Shown one piece after another: positions 25,954 to 35,364 of a stretch of DNA of 64,000 nucleotides. The stretch is from Oxalobacter formigenes (GTDB lineage: Bacteria; Pseudomonadota; Gammaproteobacteria; Burkholderiales; Burkholderiaceae_D), in assembly GCF_027158485.1 (NCBI RefSeq), contig NZ_JAMKYJ010000010.1, one strand, 5' to 3'. A program made the translations under genes and the position numbers. The notes below the pieces were generated by a model that was not told the origin of the DNA, searched no databases, and saw only the letters and a list, made by a program, of their open reading frames with translations. Every line of letters begins with the position of its first letter. The stretch's first letter is position 1.

Positions 25954-27237
25954 TTACAAAACTACTTTCTTTTTTACCAGATAGGTCAATTTTTCATTTT
26001 TTGGTTCTTTAAAAGAATTCAAATAATTTGCCCATCTCTGCATCATCTTCTTACGCTCTTCAAGGTGCTGTGCGTTATTATAAGCAGCCTCAATGGCATC
26101 ACCTTTTTTATGACCTAATTGTACCTCTACCAAACGTGGCGTGAACCCCAGTTCATTTAATCCCGTGCTGACGACACTACGCAATCCATGTCCTGTCATT
26201 TGAAAACCCATTCTTTCAATAGCCTGCCCTATTGCTGCTTCGCTCATCTTTAACTGCCCAGCAAAAACACTTGGAAAAACGAGATTTTCAGAGTTACCCG
26301 TTGCTAATAATTGAATGTCTTTCAGTAAGCTAATTGCCTGTTCTGGCAAAGGAATGATATGAATATTTTTATCAACTTTTTCAGGTTTCCGATTCCAGAT
26401 ACCTTTGTTTAAGTCAAAGTCACTCCACTGCGCTCGCCGGATACTGGTTTGCCGCATTCCGGTATAGAGCAACATCCAAATGGCTGATTTGGTCAGAATA
26501 TGTCCACCATATGCTTCCAGCGCTTGTATGAACTGAGGTAATTCAGTAAATCCAATTCGTGCCATATGCTCAGTTTGATGTTTAGGCAAAAACTTGATGA
26601 CAGAGCGACAAGGATTATTCAGGGCAAAACTGCTATTCTCGACATTCGCTAAGTCGTAAACTTCCGCTGCCCACTGACATAGTTTTCTTGCCATGTATGT
26701 CATTGGCTTGCCTTTACTGTTCAATTTTTCTGATACGGCTTTGAACAACGTAAAGAGTTCCCGTCCTTCAATTTCAGCAATATTCTTCTTTCCTATAGCC
26801 GGAAAAAGATGTAATTCAAACTGACGGAGCATCGTATTTCGATAGTCGTCTGTTGTCCTCCCCTTCTTGCTGGCATATAAACGCATGGCAATTCGTTCGA
26901 ACATTCTGTCATCTTTGAATGCTCTGATTACGTCTTGTTCCTGTTTCGCTTCTTTTTGCTCTTTACGATCCTCTGATGGATCTATACCTTGAGCCAGCAA
27001 ACGACGTGCTTCTTCGCGTTTTTTTCTTACCTGCTCTAATGAGACATCAGGATAAGCACCTAAAGAAAGTCGGCTTTCCTTACCACTTGGTTTCTGAAAC
27101 TTTAAACGCCAGAGTTTAGAACCCGATGGGAGTACCTCCAGATACAAACCACCTCCATCAAATAATTTGTAAGCTTTTTCTTTAGGTTTGGTATTTTTAA
27201 TTTGAATCGGGGATAAAGGTTTAATGATCTTCGCCAT
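25954..27237 (-). CDS. int: P4-type tyrosine integrase
   Basis: A 427-residue site-specific recombinase that joins the island to tRNA-Thr. The N-terminal DUF4102-type arm-binding domain is clear (KAYKLFDGGGLYLEVLPSGSK). Catalytic residues are all present: Arg262 in TGMRQTS, His350 and Arg353 in HGLRS, His376 in LGHKK and Tyr386 in AAYNNA. The gene starts next to the intact tRNA. Directly upstream are the GGGGCAAG repeats, one overlapping the ribosome-site position, which suggests self-regulation by binding its own promoter. Confidence 0.95.
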   Translation of the reverse strand: MAKIIKPLSPIQIKNTKPKEKAYKLFDGGGLYLEVLPSGSKLWRLKFQKPSGKESRLSLGAYPDVSLEQVRKKREEARRLLAQGIDPSEDRKEQKEAKQEQDVIRAFKDDRMFERIAMRLYASKKGRTTDDYRNTMLRQFELHLFPAIGKKNIAEIEGRELFTLFKAVSEKLNSKGKPMTYMARKLCQWAAEVYDLANVENSSFALNNPCRSVIKFLPKHQTEHMARIGFTELPQFIQALEAYGGHILTKSAIWMLLYTGMRQTSIRRAQWSDFDLNKGIWNRKPEKVDKNIHIIPLPEQAISLLKDIQLLATGNSENLVFPSVFAGQLKMSEAAIGQAIERMGFQMTGHGLRSVVSTGLNELGFTPRLVEVQLGHKKGDAIEAAYNNAQHLEERKKMMQRWANYLNSFKEPKNEKLTYLVKKKVVL

Positions 27238-27240
27238 TTT

Positions 27241-27302
27241 TGGGGCAAGTTAAATTTTTAAGGGTATTCGCAATAAACTTGCCCCTATTCTTGCCCCTAA
27301 AA
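27241..27302. promoter_or_regulatory. Integrase promoter region with arm-type repeats (right copy)
   Basis: Contains the right copy of the 36-bp repeat (27267-27302) with two CTTGCCCC elements and a third in inverse orientation (GGGGCAAG, 27242-27249), immediately before the integrase ATG. No ordinary Shine-Dalgarno is seen between this site and the ATG. Confidence 0.65.
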
Positions 27303-27346
27303 TTGTCAATGTCAAAAGGAGAAAATTGGAATTTAATTGACAATAC

Positions 27347-27421
27347 ATACAAAAAAACCCGCATAACTTGTTGAATTTATGCGGGTTAATATACTTCTTG
27401 GGACGGCTTGAAATAATTCTG

Positions 27422-27444
<23 letters not shown>
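27347..27444. repeat. attL: right copy of the tRNA 3' end and terminator
   Basis: Matches 17572-17668 with few mismatches. It includes a hairpin ACCCGCATAA / TTATGCGGGT (27357-27386) with an A7 run that gives a T-tail on the minus strand, the working terminator of tRNA-Thr, and the 23-bp core at 27422-27444, which lies inside the tRNA gene. The mismatches between the two terminator copies show the island brought its own version. Confidence 0.85.
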
Positions 27445-27497
<53 letters not shown>

Positions 27498-27646
27498 GAA
27501 GCGTGCATTGTAGCAAAAAAAATGCACATCTTGTCGCTATTCATTATATAAGAATGATGTTATTCAAACCAGCAACACAATTATTCATTTTTAGCTCTGC
27601 CTTTACGGCTAATTCAACCGAAAATCTCCAGGAAAATCCTCCATAT

Positions 27647-29368
27647 TCAATAGACTCCTTTTACTCTGGCACGTATCTGCCACTGCAGGAGTTTCCGATA
27701 TGCTTCCATTTTCTGCTCATGGCCTGACTTCACTTTTTTATGTGTCTCCAGTGTCATGTAGGGATCGTCAGGATCGAACTCGAAACATGCTTGCAGATTG
27801 CGCATGGAATAAACGCATTTTTCATCTGCCCATAATTCAACGTTATACCCGAAAGCACGCGTCTGATCGTCAACGGTCGCCATGATGTTACGGCCACCGA
27901 CGGCAAGATATTCTTTATCGGAAAGGCTGAAGTGATAAAGGGTGGGCATGATATCTTTATGAGATCCAATGCGCCTCGGATCATATTTGAATCGTACATT
28001 GTCTTTTACCGTTTCAGGAATGTGCAGATAGAAAGGCACCGCATATTCATTGAACTGCTCACGCAGCAAGAATTCCTTCATCCTCTGCATTTTGTGATCA
28101 CCGGTAGCGGCAATGATCGTTTTGTCCCCTTCTTTTGAAGATATAACTCTGTCGATGAAATTGCCTAACGCGTTGGTGGCATATTGATAGGTCTGCATCA
28201 CAATCGTTTCACCCTGGGCTCCAAAGTCTCCTCTCGCTTTCAAAGCGGGTGTCGGCTTGACTGGAAGAGGTTTGTATCCATCCGGAACGGCAAAAGGTGG
28301 ATGATTGGTGACGGACAGAATCACGATAAAAAGGGGTTGTTCACTTTTCTTTTCGAGCCATTCATTCGCAAACCTGAAGGCATACTCATCAGGAACACCC
28401 CATTCCGATACGTCCGTCAGCTTATAACGATCCATCAAGTCAGTCTGGTCGTATATCTCGTCAATCCCCTGAACCTTAAGATAATCCCCCATTTTTTCCC
28501 ATGTTTTGGTACCCGGAGTGACAAATATGGTTTTATAACCAGCCTTTTTGTAATTTTCAAATGGCGTATCGGGCAATTTTTCATGGCTCAACATCGACGT
28601 ACTGAGGTTTGGTATGGGACTGATAAAGAAGAGTGCCGAGAAAGATTGAATCGTGTGAATATCTTCGGATATGAACCGGCGAAAAACAAAGTCTTTTTGA
28701 AAATGTTTTCGCAAGCTTCCCAACAAATCCGTTTCCGGTAAATGATCGTAGGTCAGCATGTTTTGACCCATACTTTCCATGAGACAGAAAATGACATTGG
28801 GTTTATTTTCAGCTAGCCAGTCGTTTTTGGGTGTTTTACCGTAAAGTGAATCCAGGTTCGCCTGTTTTAAAAGCTCATGTAACTCATTGCCTGGAACCTT
28901 TTCCAATTCCTTGTTTTTATGGAAATCGCTTAAAGCCCATGCAAATGCGATAGACCCATTCGGAACTGTCTTGTTAAGCATCTCGATAACAGATACCTGT
29001 GCATTGTTTCTTCTGAGCGGATAGCGTGAAGTCATACTTCCCCTGATCAGGGTATAGATCAGGATGATGGCAAGGATGGAGATAAGGAATGCAGGCAACA
29101 GGCATATTGAAATGGTCCGTCCATCAAAACGAAGTCACATTATCCACATTCTCTGCAAATCATCGTGCTGAATCAGATCAGGCGCAATGACATTATTGAT
29201 GAAGATGCTTTGCTGGCACCACCTTACTATGACAAGGAATAATAGAAGGAAGGCAAAAATCGTAAAAAATGAAAATACTGTTGTCCTGGCTCTGGACTGG
29301 AAGGAAAAGGAATGATCGGGAAAATCAAAAATACCGTTGAATGAACTTCTTGCCTTTTTTATTGACAT
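27647..29368 (-). pseudogene. LTA-synthase-like membrane sulfatase, disrupted
   Basis: Reads as one frame from 29368 to 27647 interrupted by a TGA at 29135-29137. The N-terminal piece holds one membrane helix (VFSFFTIFAFLLLFLVIV); after the stop comes LRFDGRTISICLL, where relatives have GLRFD, so TGA probably replaced a Gly codon. Then follows one hydrophobic stretch running straight into YTLIRGSM, whereas the family has about five helices there, so an internal deletion is likely too. The catalytic sulfatase domain is intact in outline (VIFCLMESMGQN with Ser/Thr region, ATGDHK, and late His). A 483-residue protein from a TTG at 29098 is possible but doubtful. Confidence 0.7.
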
Positions 29369-29567
29369 GATCTGTTTGCCGCCCGTGTTTTAAACAGGAC
29401 AGGCACTTTTGATTACAATCAGGCATGCTAACGAATTTTTTAAATAATTATCTTTATAATCAGTAGCTTGTAATAAATTTTAGAACCCAAAATTAGAACA
29501 TAAATCCAAATGCAAAATTTTCGGTAAACTGTCTGAACAATTCGCCATGTTTTTTTAAGGATCAATA

Positions 29568-30302
29568 ATGAAATATTTCCTCGCAACTTTTCTGAGACGT
29601 TTTTCACTCGCTGCCCTGCTGCTGACAGGATGTTTTGCGCATGCGGCGGCCACTTCACCGGAAACCCGTATACAGCAACGCCTGCAAAATTATCTTGGCG
29701 TGGATGTCCAGAAGAGTGCCATTGTCAAAACACCTTATCTGGGTTTGTATGAAGTCAGGCTTGGAAATAATCTCGTTTACACGGATAAACAGGCGCAATA
29801 TCTGTTTCTCGGCGAAATCATGAATCTGGAAACGAGAGAGAATTACACTGAGGAAAAGCTTAAAAAGATGGTTACCCGATTTGCCGATCTGCCAAAAGAT
29901 CTGGCTATCAAAATCGTGAAAGGAAACGGGAAACGGGAAATTACCGTTTTTTCCGATCCGAATTGTGGCTATTGCAAAAGGTTTGAAAACAACCTGAAAC
30001 AAATCGACAATGTGACGATTTATCTTTATCCCTACAATATCCTTTCGGCAAGTTCGGTTGAGATTTCAAAAAATGCCTGGTGCTCCTCCAATCCGGCAAA
30101 AGCATGGGAGGACTGGATGCTGAATGGAAATGTACCGGAAAAGGCAAAATCCGATTGCAACTTCCCTAACGAAAAAATTCGCGAGCTGGGACAAAAACTC
30201 AAAGTCAGTGGAACTCCGACTATTTTCTTTACTGACAATACTCGTGTAGCGGGTGCTATCGATGCGGAATCGCTCGAGAAAAAATTGAAATCGCTGAAGT
30301 GA
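29568..30302 (+). CDS. dsbC: Thiol:disulphide interchange protein DsbC
   Basis: A periplasmic disulphide isomerase that corrects wrong disulphides and is kept reduced by DsbD. The 244-residue protein has a signal peptide ending near AHA-A, an N-terminal dimerisation domain to about residue 85 and a thioredoxin-fold domain with the active site DPNCGYCKRF and cis-Pro loop SGTPTIFF. A second Cys pair (NAWCSS and KSDC) is the structural disulphide of DsbC. AAGGA precedes the ATG. Confidence 0.93.
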   Translation: MKYFLATFLRRFSLAALLLTGCFAHAAATSPETRIQQRLQNYLGVDVQKSAIVKTPYLGLYEVRLGNNLVYTDKQAQYLFLGEIMNLETRENYTEEKLKKMVTRFADLPKDLAIKIVKGNGKREITVFSDPNCGYCKRFENNLKQIDNVTIYLYPYNILSASSVEISKNAWCSSNPAKAWEDWMLNGNVPEKAKSDCNFPNEKIRELGQKLKVSGTPTIFFTDNTRVAGAIDAESLEKKLKSLK

Positions 30303-30321
30303 TTTGACCCGGATAATAAAT

Positions 30322-30352
30322 AATCCTGTCCATCAGCAAAACGGACAGGATT
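30322..30352. terminator. Terminator between dsbC and the EamA transporter gene
   Basis: Ten-bp stem AATCCTGTCC / GGACAGGATT with an 11-nt loop, followed by TTATTTTTG on the plus strand. It ends dsbC; the right arm touches the stop of the convergent transporter gene. Confidence 0.7.
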
Positions 30353-31272
30353 TATTTTTGCGTGATTTTATGGGCAAACGCCTTGATGGCGGCCAGAGAC
30401 ATATTGAGAGACTTGCCCAGAATAATGACGATCACCGCCAATATGATCATGAATATGCCGACGGCCATATTGACGGTCAGCGGTTCGTGAAACACGACAA
30501 TACCTACAAAAACAGCAGTTAAAGGTTCGAGTGCTCCGAGAATGGCGGTGACGGTCGATCCGACATTGTGAACAGCCCACACCATTGCAACACACGATAC
30601 GACGGTTGGAACCAGCGCCAGCATGACGACATCAAACCATGAATCGAAACCCGAGATCATTTCCAGATTCGTTCCGAATTTGAGTTTGATGAAGAAAATG
30701 CCGCTTCCGACGAGCAGTGCATAAAAAGTCAGTTTGTCCCCATCCATAGTATTGACGCGTGTTTTATTGACGCCGACGATATAAAGCGCATAAGCCAGTG
30801 CCGACAGGAAAACGATGAAAATGCCGAACATACTTAAAGGCATTCCCTTGTCTCCTTTGTAGAGCAGGCCAATACCGACGAATGCGAGCATGATGGAGGT
30901 GATCGTCGCCCAGGTAATTTTCTCCTTGAAAAAAATCGCCATGATCAGCGTCACCAGAATCGGATAGAAAAATAGGATGGTCGAGGCAATACCCGATTCC
31001 ATGTAGAGATAGCTCATGAAAAGAAACAGCGACGACAGCGCGAAAAGACTTCCCAGTCCCATTAGAGGCAGGATATCGGCACGCTCGAGCCTGAATGATT
31101 TGCCGGTCAATTTCAGAACGCCCCCCAAAAACAGGGTCGCAAAAAAATAACGATAGAAAAGGATGCTATCGTAGTGCATTCCACGGGACATCAGAGGCAG
31201 AGTAAACAAGGGAACCAGCCCGTAAGTCGCGGAAGAAATACAGCCATAAAGGTAACCTTTGACTTTATTCAT
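30352..31272 (-). CDS. DMT-superfamily (EamA) transporter
   Basis: A 306-residue inner-membrane protein with ten hydrophobic segments in two EamA repeats (residues 5-140 and 150-290). The second repeat ends with ALEPLTAVFVGIVVFHEPLT, the EamA hallmark of a glutamate-proline in helix 9. Members export amino acids, nucleosides or other metabolites; the substrate cannot be assigned. Monocistronic, convergent with dsbC. Confidence 0.85.
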   Translation of the reverse strand: MNKVKGYLYGCISSATYGLVPLFTLPLMSRGMHYDSILFYRYFFATLFLGGVLKLTGKSFRLERADILPLMGLGSLFALSSLFLFMSYLYMESGIASTILFFYPILVTLIMAIFFKEKITWATITSIMLAFVGIGLLYKGDKGMPLSMFGIFIVFLSALAYALYIVGVNKTRVNTMDGDKLTFYALLVGSGIFFIKLKFGTNLEMISGFDSWFDVVMLALVPTVVSCVAMVWAVHNVGSTVTAILGALEPLTAVFVGIVVFHEPLTVNMAVGIFMIILAVIVIILGKSLNMSLAAIKAFAHKITQK

Positions 31273-31572
31273 AGTATTTCTGACTGTATTGCGGAAAAAG
31301 ACTGTAAAAAAGCCTCATCATACCGAGTTCCTACATGGAAACATCTATTTTTTCATTCTTCGTTCATCAATCTTTATATCGTTTATCAAATATAAAAGTA
31401 AATCCGTTTTTCCATTTTATATATGACAAATGAGACGATGTTGGGTTTGGACAATCCATATCAACCGGGCCGTTCGTCTGGTCTGCTTGATTACAGTATA
31501 ATTTTCACCTTGTTGCTCCCTTTTTGACACAATCGGAATCCGGAAATAATTAAACAGTTTTCATCAATAAAA
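31273..31572 (+). promoter_or_regulatory. Region upstream of metH, with promoter at 31524-31552
   Basis: TTGACA (31524-31529), a 17-bp spacer and TAATTA (31547-31552) form a strong promoter, which would leave only about 14 nt of leader before the metH ATG. A second -10 (TATAAT, 31497-31502) has a weak -35. I find no cobalamin or SAM riboswitch and no other gene. Confidence 0.5.
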
Positions 31573-34500
31573 ATGACCTCGACAGAAAAAACCTCTACTG
31601 AAGCCCGTCTTCGCGAAATCATGTCCAAACGCATTCTGGTTCTGGACGGTGCAATGGGTACAATGATCCAGCGCTACGGACTGACCGAAGAGGATTATCG
31701 GGGCGGCCCGGAAGGCCGGTTTGCGAATTTCGCCCCTCCTGCGTCCGAAAGCGAACGGGAACTGTTCGTCAAGGGCAACAATGAACTGTTGTCACTGACC
31801 CAGCCGCATATCATTTCAGCCATTCATGAAGAATACCTGAAAGCTGGTGCCGACGTGATCGAGACGAATACGTTTGGCGCGACATCGATTGCCCAGAGCG
31901 ATTATCACATGTCACATCTCGTTTATGAGATGAATGTGCAATCGGCGAAAATCGCCCGGGAAATTTGCGACAAGTATTCAACGCCTGATCACCCCCGTTT
32001 CGTGGCAGGTTCTATCGGGCCGACTCCCCGAACCGCTTCGATCTCTCCAGACGTGAGCGACCCGGGTGCCCGCAATGTGACTTTCGACCAACTGGTCGAG
32101 GCCTATCTGGAACAGATAAGGGGACTGGTTGAAGGAGGCGCCGATCTGCTGCTGGTCGAAACGGTTTTCGATACCTTGAACTGCAAAGCAGCTCTTTTCG
32201 CAATCGATACGTTCTTCGAAGAGTCCGGCAAAAAATTGCCCATCATGATTTCCGGTACTGTGACAGACGCGTCCGGACGTATCCTGTCGGGACAGACAGT
32301 GACGGCTTTCTGGTATTCCATCCGCCATGCCCGTCCCCTGACGGTCGGGCTGAACTGCGCGCTGGGGGCTGCGCTGATGAGACCTTATGTTGAGGAAATC
32401 TCCCGGATTGCCGATACACATATCTGTATTTATCCAAATGCAGGCTTACCCAACCCGATGAGTGAAACAGGCTTTGACGAGCTGCCTGAAGATACGTCGG
32501 CCTTCCTGAAGGAATTCGCCGAAAGCGGATTTATCAATGTTGTCGGCGGATGTTGCGGTACGACGCCCGATCATATTCGCGCTATCGCAAAAGCGGTCAC
32601 ACCTTTGCCTCCTAGAAAAGTCCCGACCATTCCACCTGCCATGCGCCTGTCCGGACTGGAACCATTTACTATCGACGACAGTTCATTATTCGTCAATGTC
32701 GGCGAACGGACTAACGTAACAGGCTCCAAAGCATTCGCACGGATGATTTTGAACGAGGAATACGACAACGCGCTCGCAGTCGCCCGTCAGCAGGTTGAAA
32801 ACGGCGCCCAGATCATCGATATCAATATGGATGAGGCGATGCTGGATTCTGTCAGCGCCATGCATCGTTTTTTGAATCTGATTGCGTCCGAACCGGAAAT
32901 CTCGCGTGTTCCGGTGATGCTGGACTCGTCCAAATGGGAAGTGATCGAAGCCGGGTTGAAATGCCTGCAAGGCAAATCGATCGTCAATTCCATTTCACTG
33001 AAAAACGGTGAAGAAGAATTCATTCATCACGCCAAACTGTGCCGCCGTTATGGTGCAGCCATTATCGTGATGGCATTCGATGAAAAGGGGCAGGCCGACA
33101 CGTACCAGCGTAAAATCGATATCTGCAAACGGGCTTACGACCTGCTGGTCAACCAGATCGGTTTTCCTTCCGAAGACATTATTTTCGATCCGAATATTTT
33201 TGCTATTGCGACCGGTATCGAAGAGCATAACAATTATGCAGTCGATTTTATCGAAGCGACCCGCTGGATCAGGGATAACCTGCCGAATGCAAGAATCAGC
33301 GGTGGTGTTTCCAACGTCAGTTTCAGTTTACGCGGCAACAATCCTGCCCGTGAAGCCATCCATACCGTTTTCCTCTATCACGCCATTTCAGCCGGAATGA
33401 CGATGGGTATCGTCAACGCTGGCATGATGGGTGTTTATGACGAAATTCCGGAAGCCTTGCGTGAACGGGTTGAAGACGCCGTCCTGAACCGCCGGGAAGA
33501 TGCGACTGAACGCCTGATCGACGTGGCCGGAGAATTCCAGTCCGGAGCCAAAAAAGAAGGCGAAAACCTTCAATGGAGGGAGGACTCGGTCAATAAACGC
33601 CTGTCTTACGCCTTCGTACATGGCGTAACCGATTTCATCATTGAGGACACGGAAGAAGCGCTGCAGGATACGCTCAAAAATGGCGGCAAACCGATTGAAG
33701 TCATCGAAGGCCCTTTGATGGACGGGATGAATGCTGTTGGCGACCTCTTCGGACAGGGCAAAATGTTCCTCCCTCAGGTTGTCAAGTCCGCACGCGTCAT
33801 GAAACAGGCCGTCGCGCATCTGATCCCTTACATCGAGGAAGAAAAGCGCCAGAGCGGAAGCAGCCAGTCGAACGGAAAGATCGTTATTGCCACGGTCAAG
33901 GGCGATGTTCACGATATCGGCAAAAACATCGTCGCTGTCGTTTTGCAGTGTAACAACTTTGAAGTCATCAATCTGGGTGTCATGGTTCCATGTGAGGAAA
34001 TCCTTGCCAAGGCCAAGGAAGTCAACGCCGATGCCATTGGCCTGTCCGGCCTGATCACGCCGTCTCTGGAAGAGATGATGTACGTTGCCGGGGAAATGCA
34101 GCGTGACGAATATTTCCGCTCACGCAACATTCCGCTGTTCATTGGTGGTGCTACCACCAGCAAAACCCATACAGCCGTCAAGATTGCGCCGAATTACGAA
34201 GGCCCGGTTGTCCATGTCACCGATGCCTCCCGAACAGTGACTGTCATTCAGGCGCTCCTTTCGGACAGTATCCGCGAGAAATATCTCAAGGTTCTGTCGG
34301 ACGATTACGAGCATATCCGGGAATTGCATGCCCAGAAAAAACCCCAGAAACTGCTATCTATCGAAGATGCACGCAAGAACAAGGCTCAGTTGTCGTTTGA
34401 AGGGAAAGACGCACCGAAACGACCGACCTATCTCGGCCAGCGTTTCCTGAAAAACATCGATCTGGCCACGCTGGTCGATTACATCGACTGGTCGCCGTTT

Positions 34501-35334
34501 TTCAGGGTATGGGATTTGTCCGGTTCTTATCCGACCATCCTGAACGATGCCGTTCACGGTGAAATGGCCAGAAAGGTTTTTGCAGACGGACAGAAGATGC
34601 TGGAGAAGCTGATCAAAGGTAAATGGCTGACGGCAAACGCCACGCTGGCGCTGATGCCGGCCAACTCCGTCAACGATGACGATATTGAAATCTATACCGA
34701 TGAATCGCGTTCCAAGGTCGCCTTCACTTATTACGGTGTCCGTCAACAAAACGAAAAACCGGTTGTCGACGGCGTTGCACGTCCGAATCAGTGCATGTCC
34801 GATTTCATTGCGCCGAAATCTTCAGGAATAAAGGACTACATCGGCATGTTCGGCGTCACGGCCGGTCTGGGAATCGAAAAACATCTTGAGCAATTCGAAA
34901 CTGAACTGGATGACTATGACGCTATCATGCTCAAGGCGCTTGCCGACCGTCTCGTCGAGGCATTGGCCGAGTACCTGCACGAACTGGTCAGAAAGGATTT
35001 GTGGGGATATTCTTCCAATGAAACTTTCACGAATGAACAGCTCATCAAGGAACAATACAGGGGCATCCGGCCTGCTCCGGGTTATCCTTCCTGTCCTGAA
35101 CACACGGTGAAAGATGATCTCTTCCGGATATTGAGATGTGAGGAAATCGGCATGAAGCTGACGGAGTCATACGCCATGTTGCCGACGGCATCCATTACCG
35201 GCTTTTATTTCGCCCATCCTGATGCCCATTACTTCACCATCGGGAAAATCGGGAAAGATCAGGTAAGCGATATGGCTAAAAGAAGGAACGTGTCGGAAGA
35301 ACAGCTTGCAAAATGGCTGGCTCCGATTCTCTGA
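31573..35334 (+). CDS. metH: Cobalamin-dependent methionine synthase
   Basis: Transfers a methyl group from 5-methyl-tetrahydrofolate to homocysteine through methylcobalamin. All four modules are present in 1253 residues: the homocysteine domain with zinc cysteines (GLNCALGA, GGCCGTTPDHI), the pterin domain (NVGERTNVTGSKAF near 375), the cobalamin cap and Rossmann domain with DVHDIGKNIV near 780 (the His that ligates cobalt), and the C-terminal SAM-dependent activation domain (TESYAMLPTASITGF). The start lacks a clear Shine-Dalgarno. It needs B12; no B12 synthesis or uptake gene is in the window. Confidence 0.98.
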   Translation: MTSTEKTSTEARLREIMSKRILVLDGAMGTMIQRYGLTEEDYRGGPEGRFANFAPPASESERELFVKGNNELLSLTQPHIISAIHEEYLKAGADVIETNTFGATSIAQSDYHMSHLVYEMNVQSAKIAREICDKYSTPDHPRFVAGSIGPTPRTASISPDVSDPGARNVTFDQLVEAYLEQIRGLVEGGADLLLVETVFDTLNCKAALFAIDTFFEESGKKLPIMISGTVTDASGRILSGQTVTAFWYSIRHARPLTVGLNCALGAALMRPYVEEISRIADTHICIYPNAGLPNPMSETGFDELPEDTSAFLKEFAESGFINVVGGCCGTTPDHIRAIAKAVTPLPPRKVPTIPPAMRLSGLEPFTIDDSSLFVNVGERTNVTGSKAFARMILNEEYDNALAVARQQVENGAQIIDINMDEAMLDSVSAMHRFLNLIASEPEISRVPVMLDSSKWEVIEAGLKCLQGKSIVNSISLKNGEEEFIHHAKLCRRYGAAIIVMAFDEKGQADTYQRKIDICKRAYDLLVNQIGFPSEDIIFDPNIFAIATGIEEHNNYAVDFIEATRWIRDNLPNARISGGVSNVSFSLRGNNPAREAIHTVFLYHAISAGMTMGIVNAGMMGVYDEIPEALRERVEDAVLNRREDATERLIDVAGEFQSGAKKEGENLQWREDSVNKRLSYAFVHGVTDFIIEDTEEALQDTLKNGGKPIEVIEGPLMDGMNAVGDLFGQGKMFLPQVVKSARVMKQAVAHLIPYIEEEKRQSGSSQSNGKIVIATVKGDVHDIGKNIVAVVLQCNNFEVINLGVMVPCEEILAKAKEVNADAIGLSGLITPSLEEMMYVAGEMQRDEYFRSRNIPLFIGGATTSKTHTAVKIAPNYEGPVVHVTDASRTVTVIQALLSDSIREKYLKVLSDDYEHIRELHAQKKPQKLLSIEDARKNKAQLSFEGKDAPKRPTYLGQRFLKNIDLATLVDYIDWSPFFRVWDLSGSYPTILNDAVHGEMARKVFADGQKMLEKLIKGKWLTANATLALMPANSVNDDDIEIYTDESRSKVAFTYYGVRQQNEKPVVDGVARPNQCMSDFIAPKSSGIKDYIGMFGVTAGLGIEKHLEQFETELDDYDAIMLKALADRLVEALAEYLHELVRKDLWGYSSNETFTNEQLIKEQYRGIRPAPGYPSCPEHTVKDDLFRILRCEEIGMKLTESYAMLPTASITGFYFAHPDAHYFTIGKIGKDQVSDMAKRRNVSEEQLAKWLAPIL

Positions 35335-35364
35335 ATGGACTGACTGATTATCAAGTGAATTGCC

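Noticed and set aside
27503..27727. 74-codon plus-strand frame between tRNA-Thr and the sulfatase
   Set aside because: No ribosome site or family features, and it overlaps the end of the sulfatase frame.
31273..31572. Cobalamin riboswitch before metH
   Set aside because: The promoter lies about 20-50 bp from the ATG, which leaves no room for an aptamer, and no B12-box is seen.
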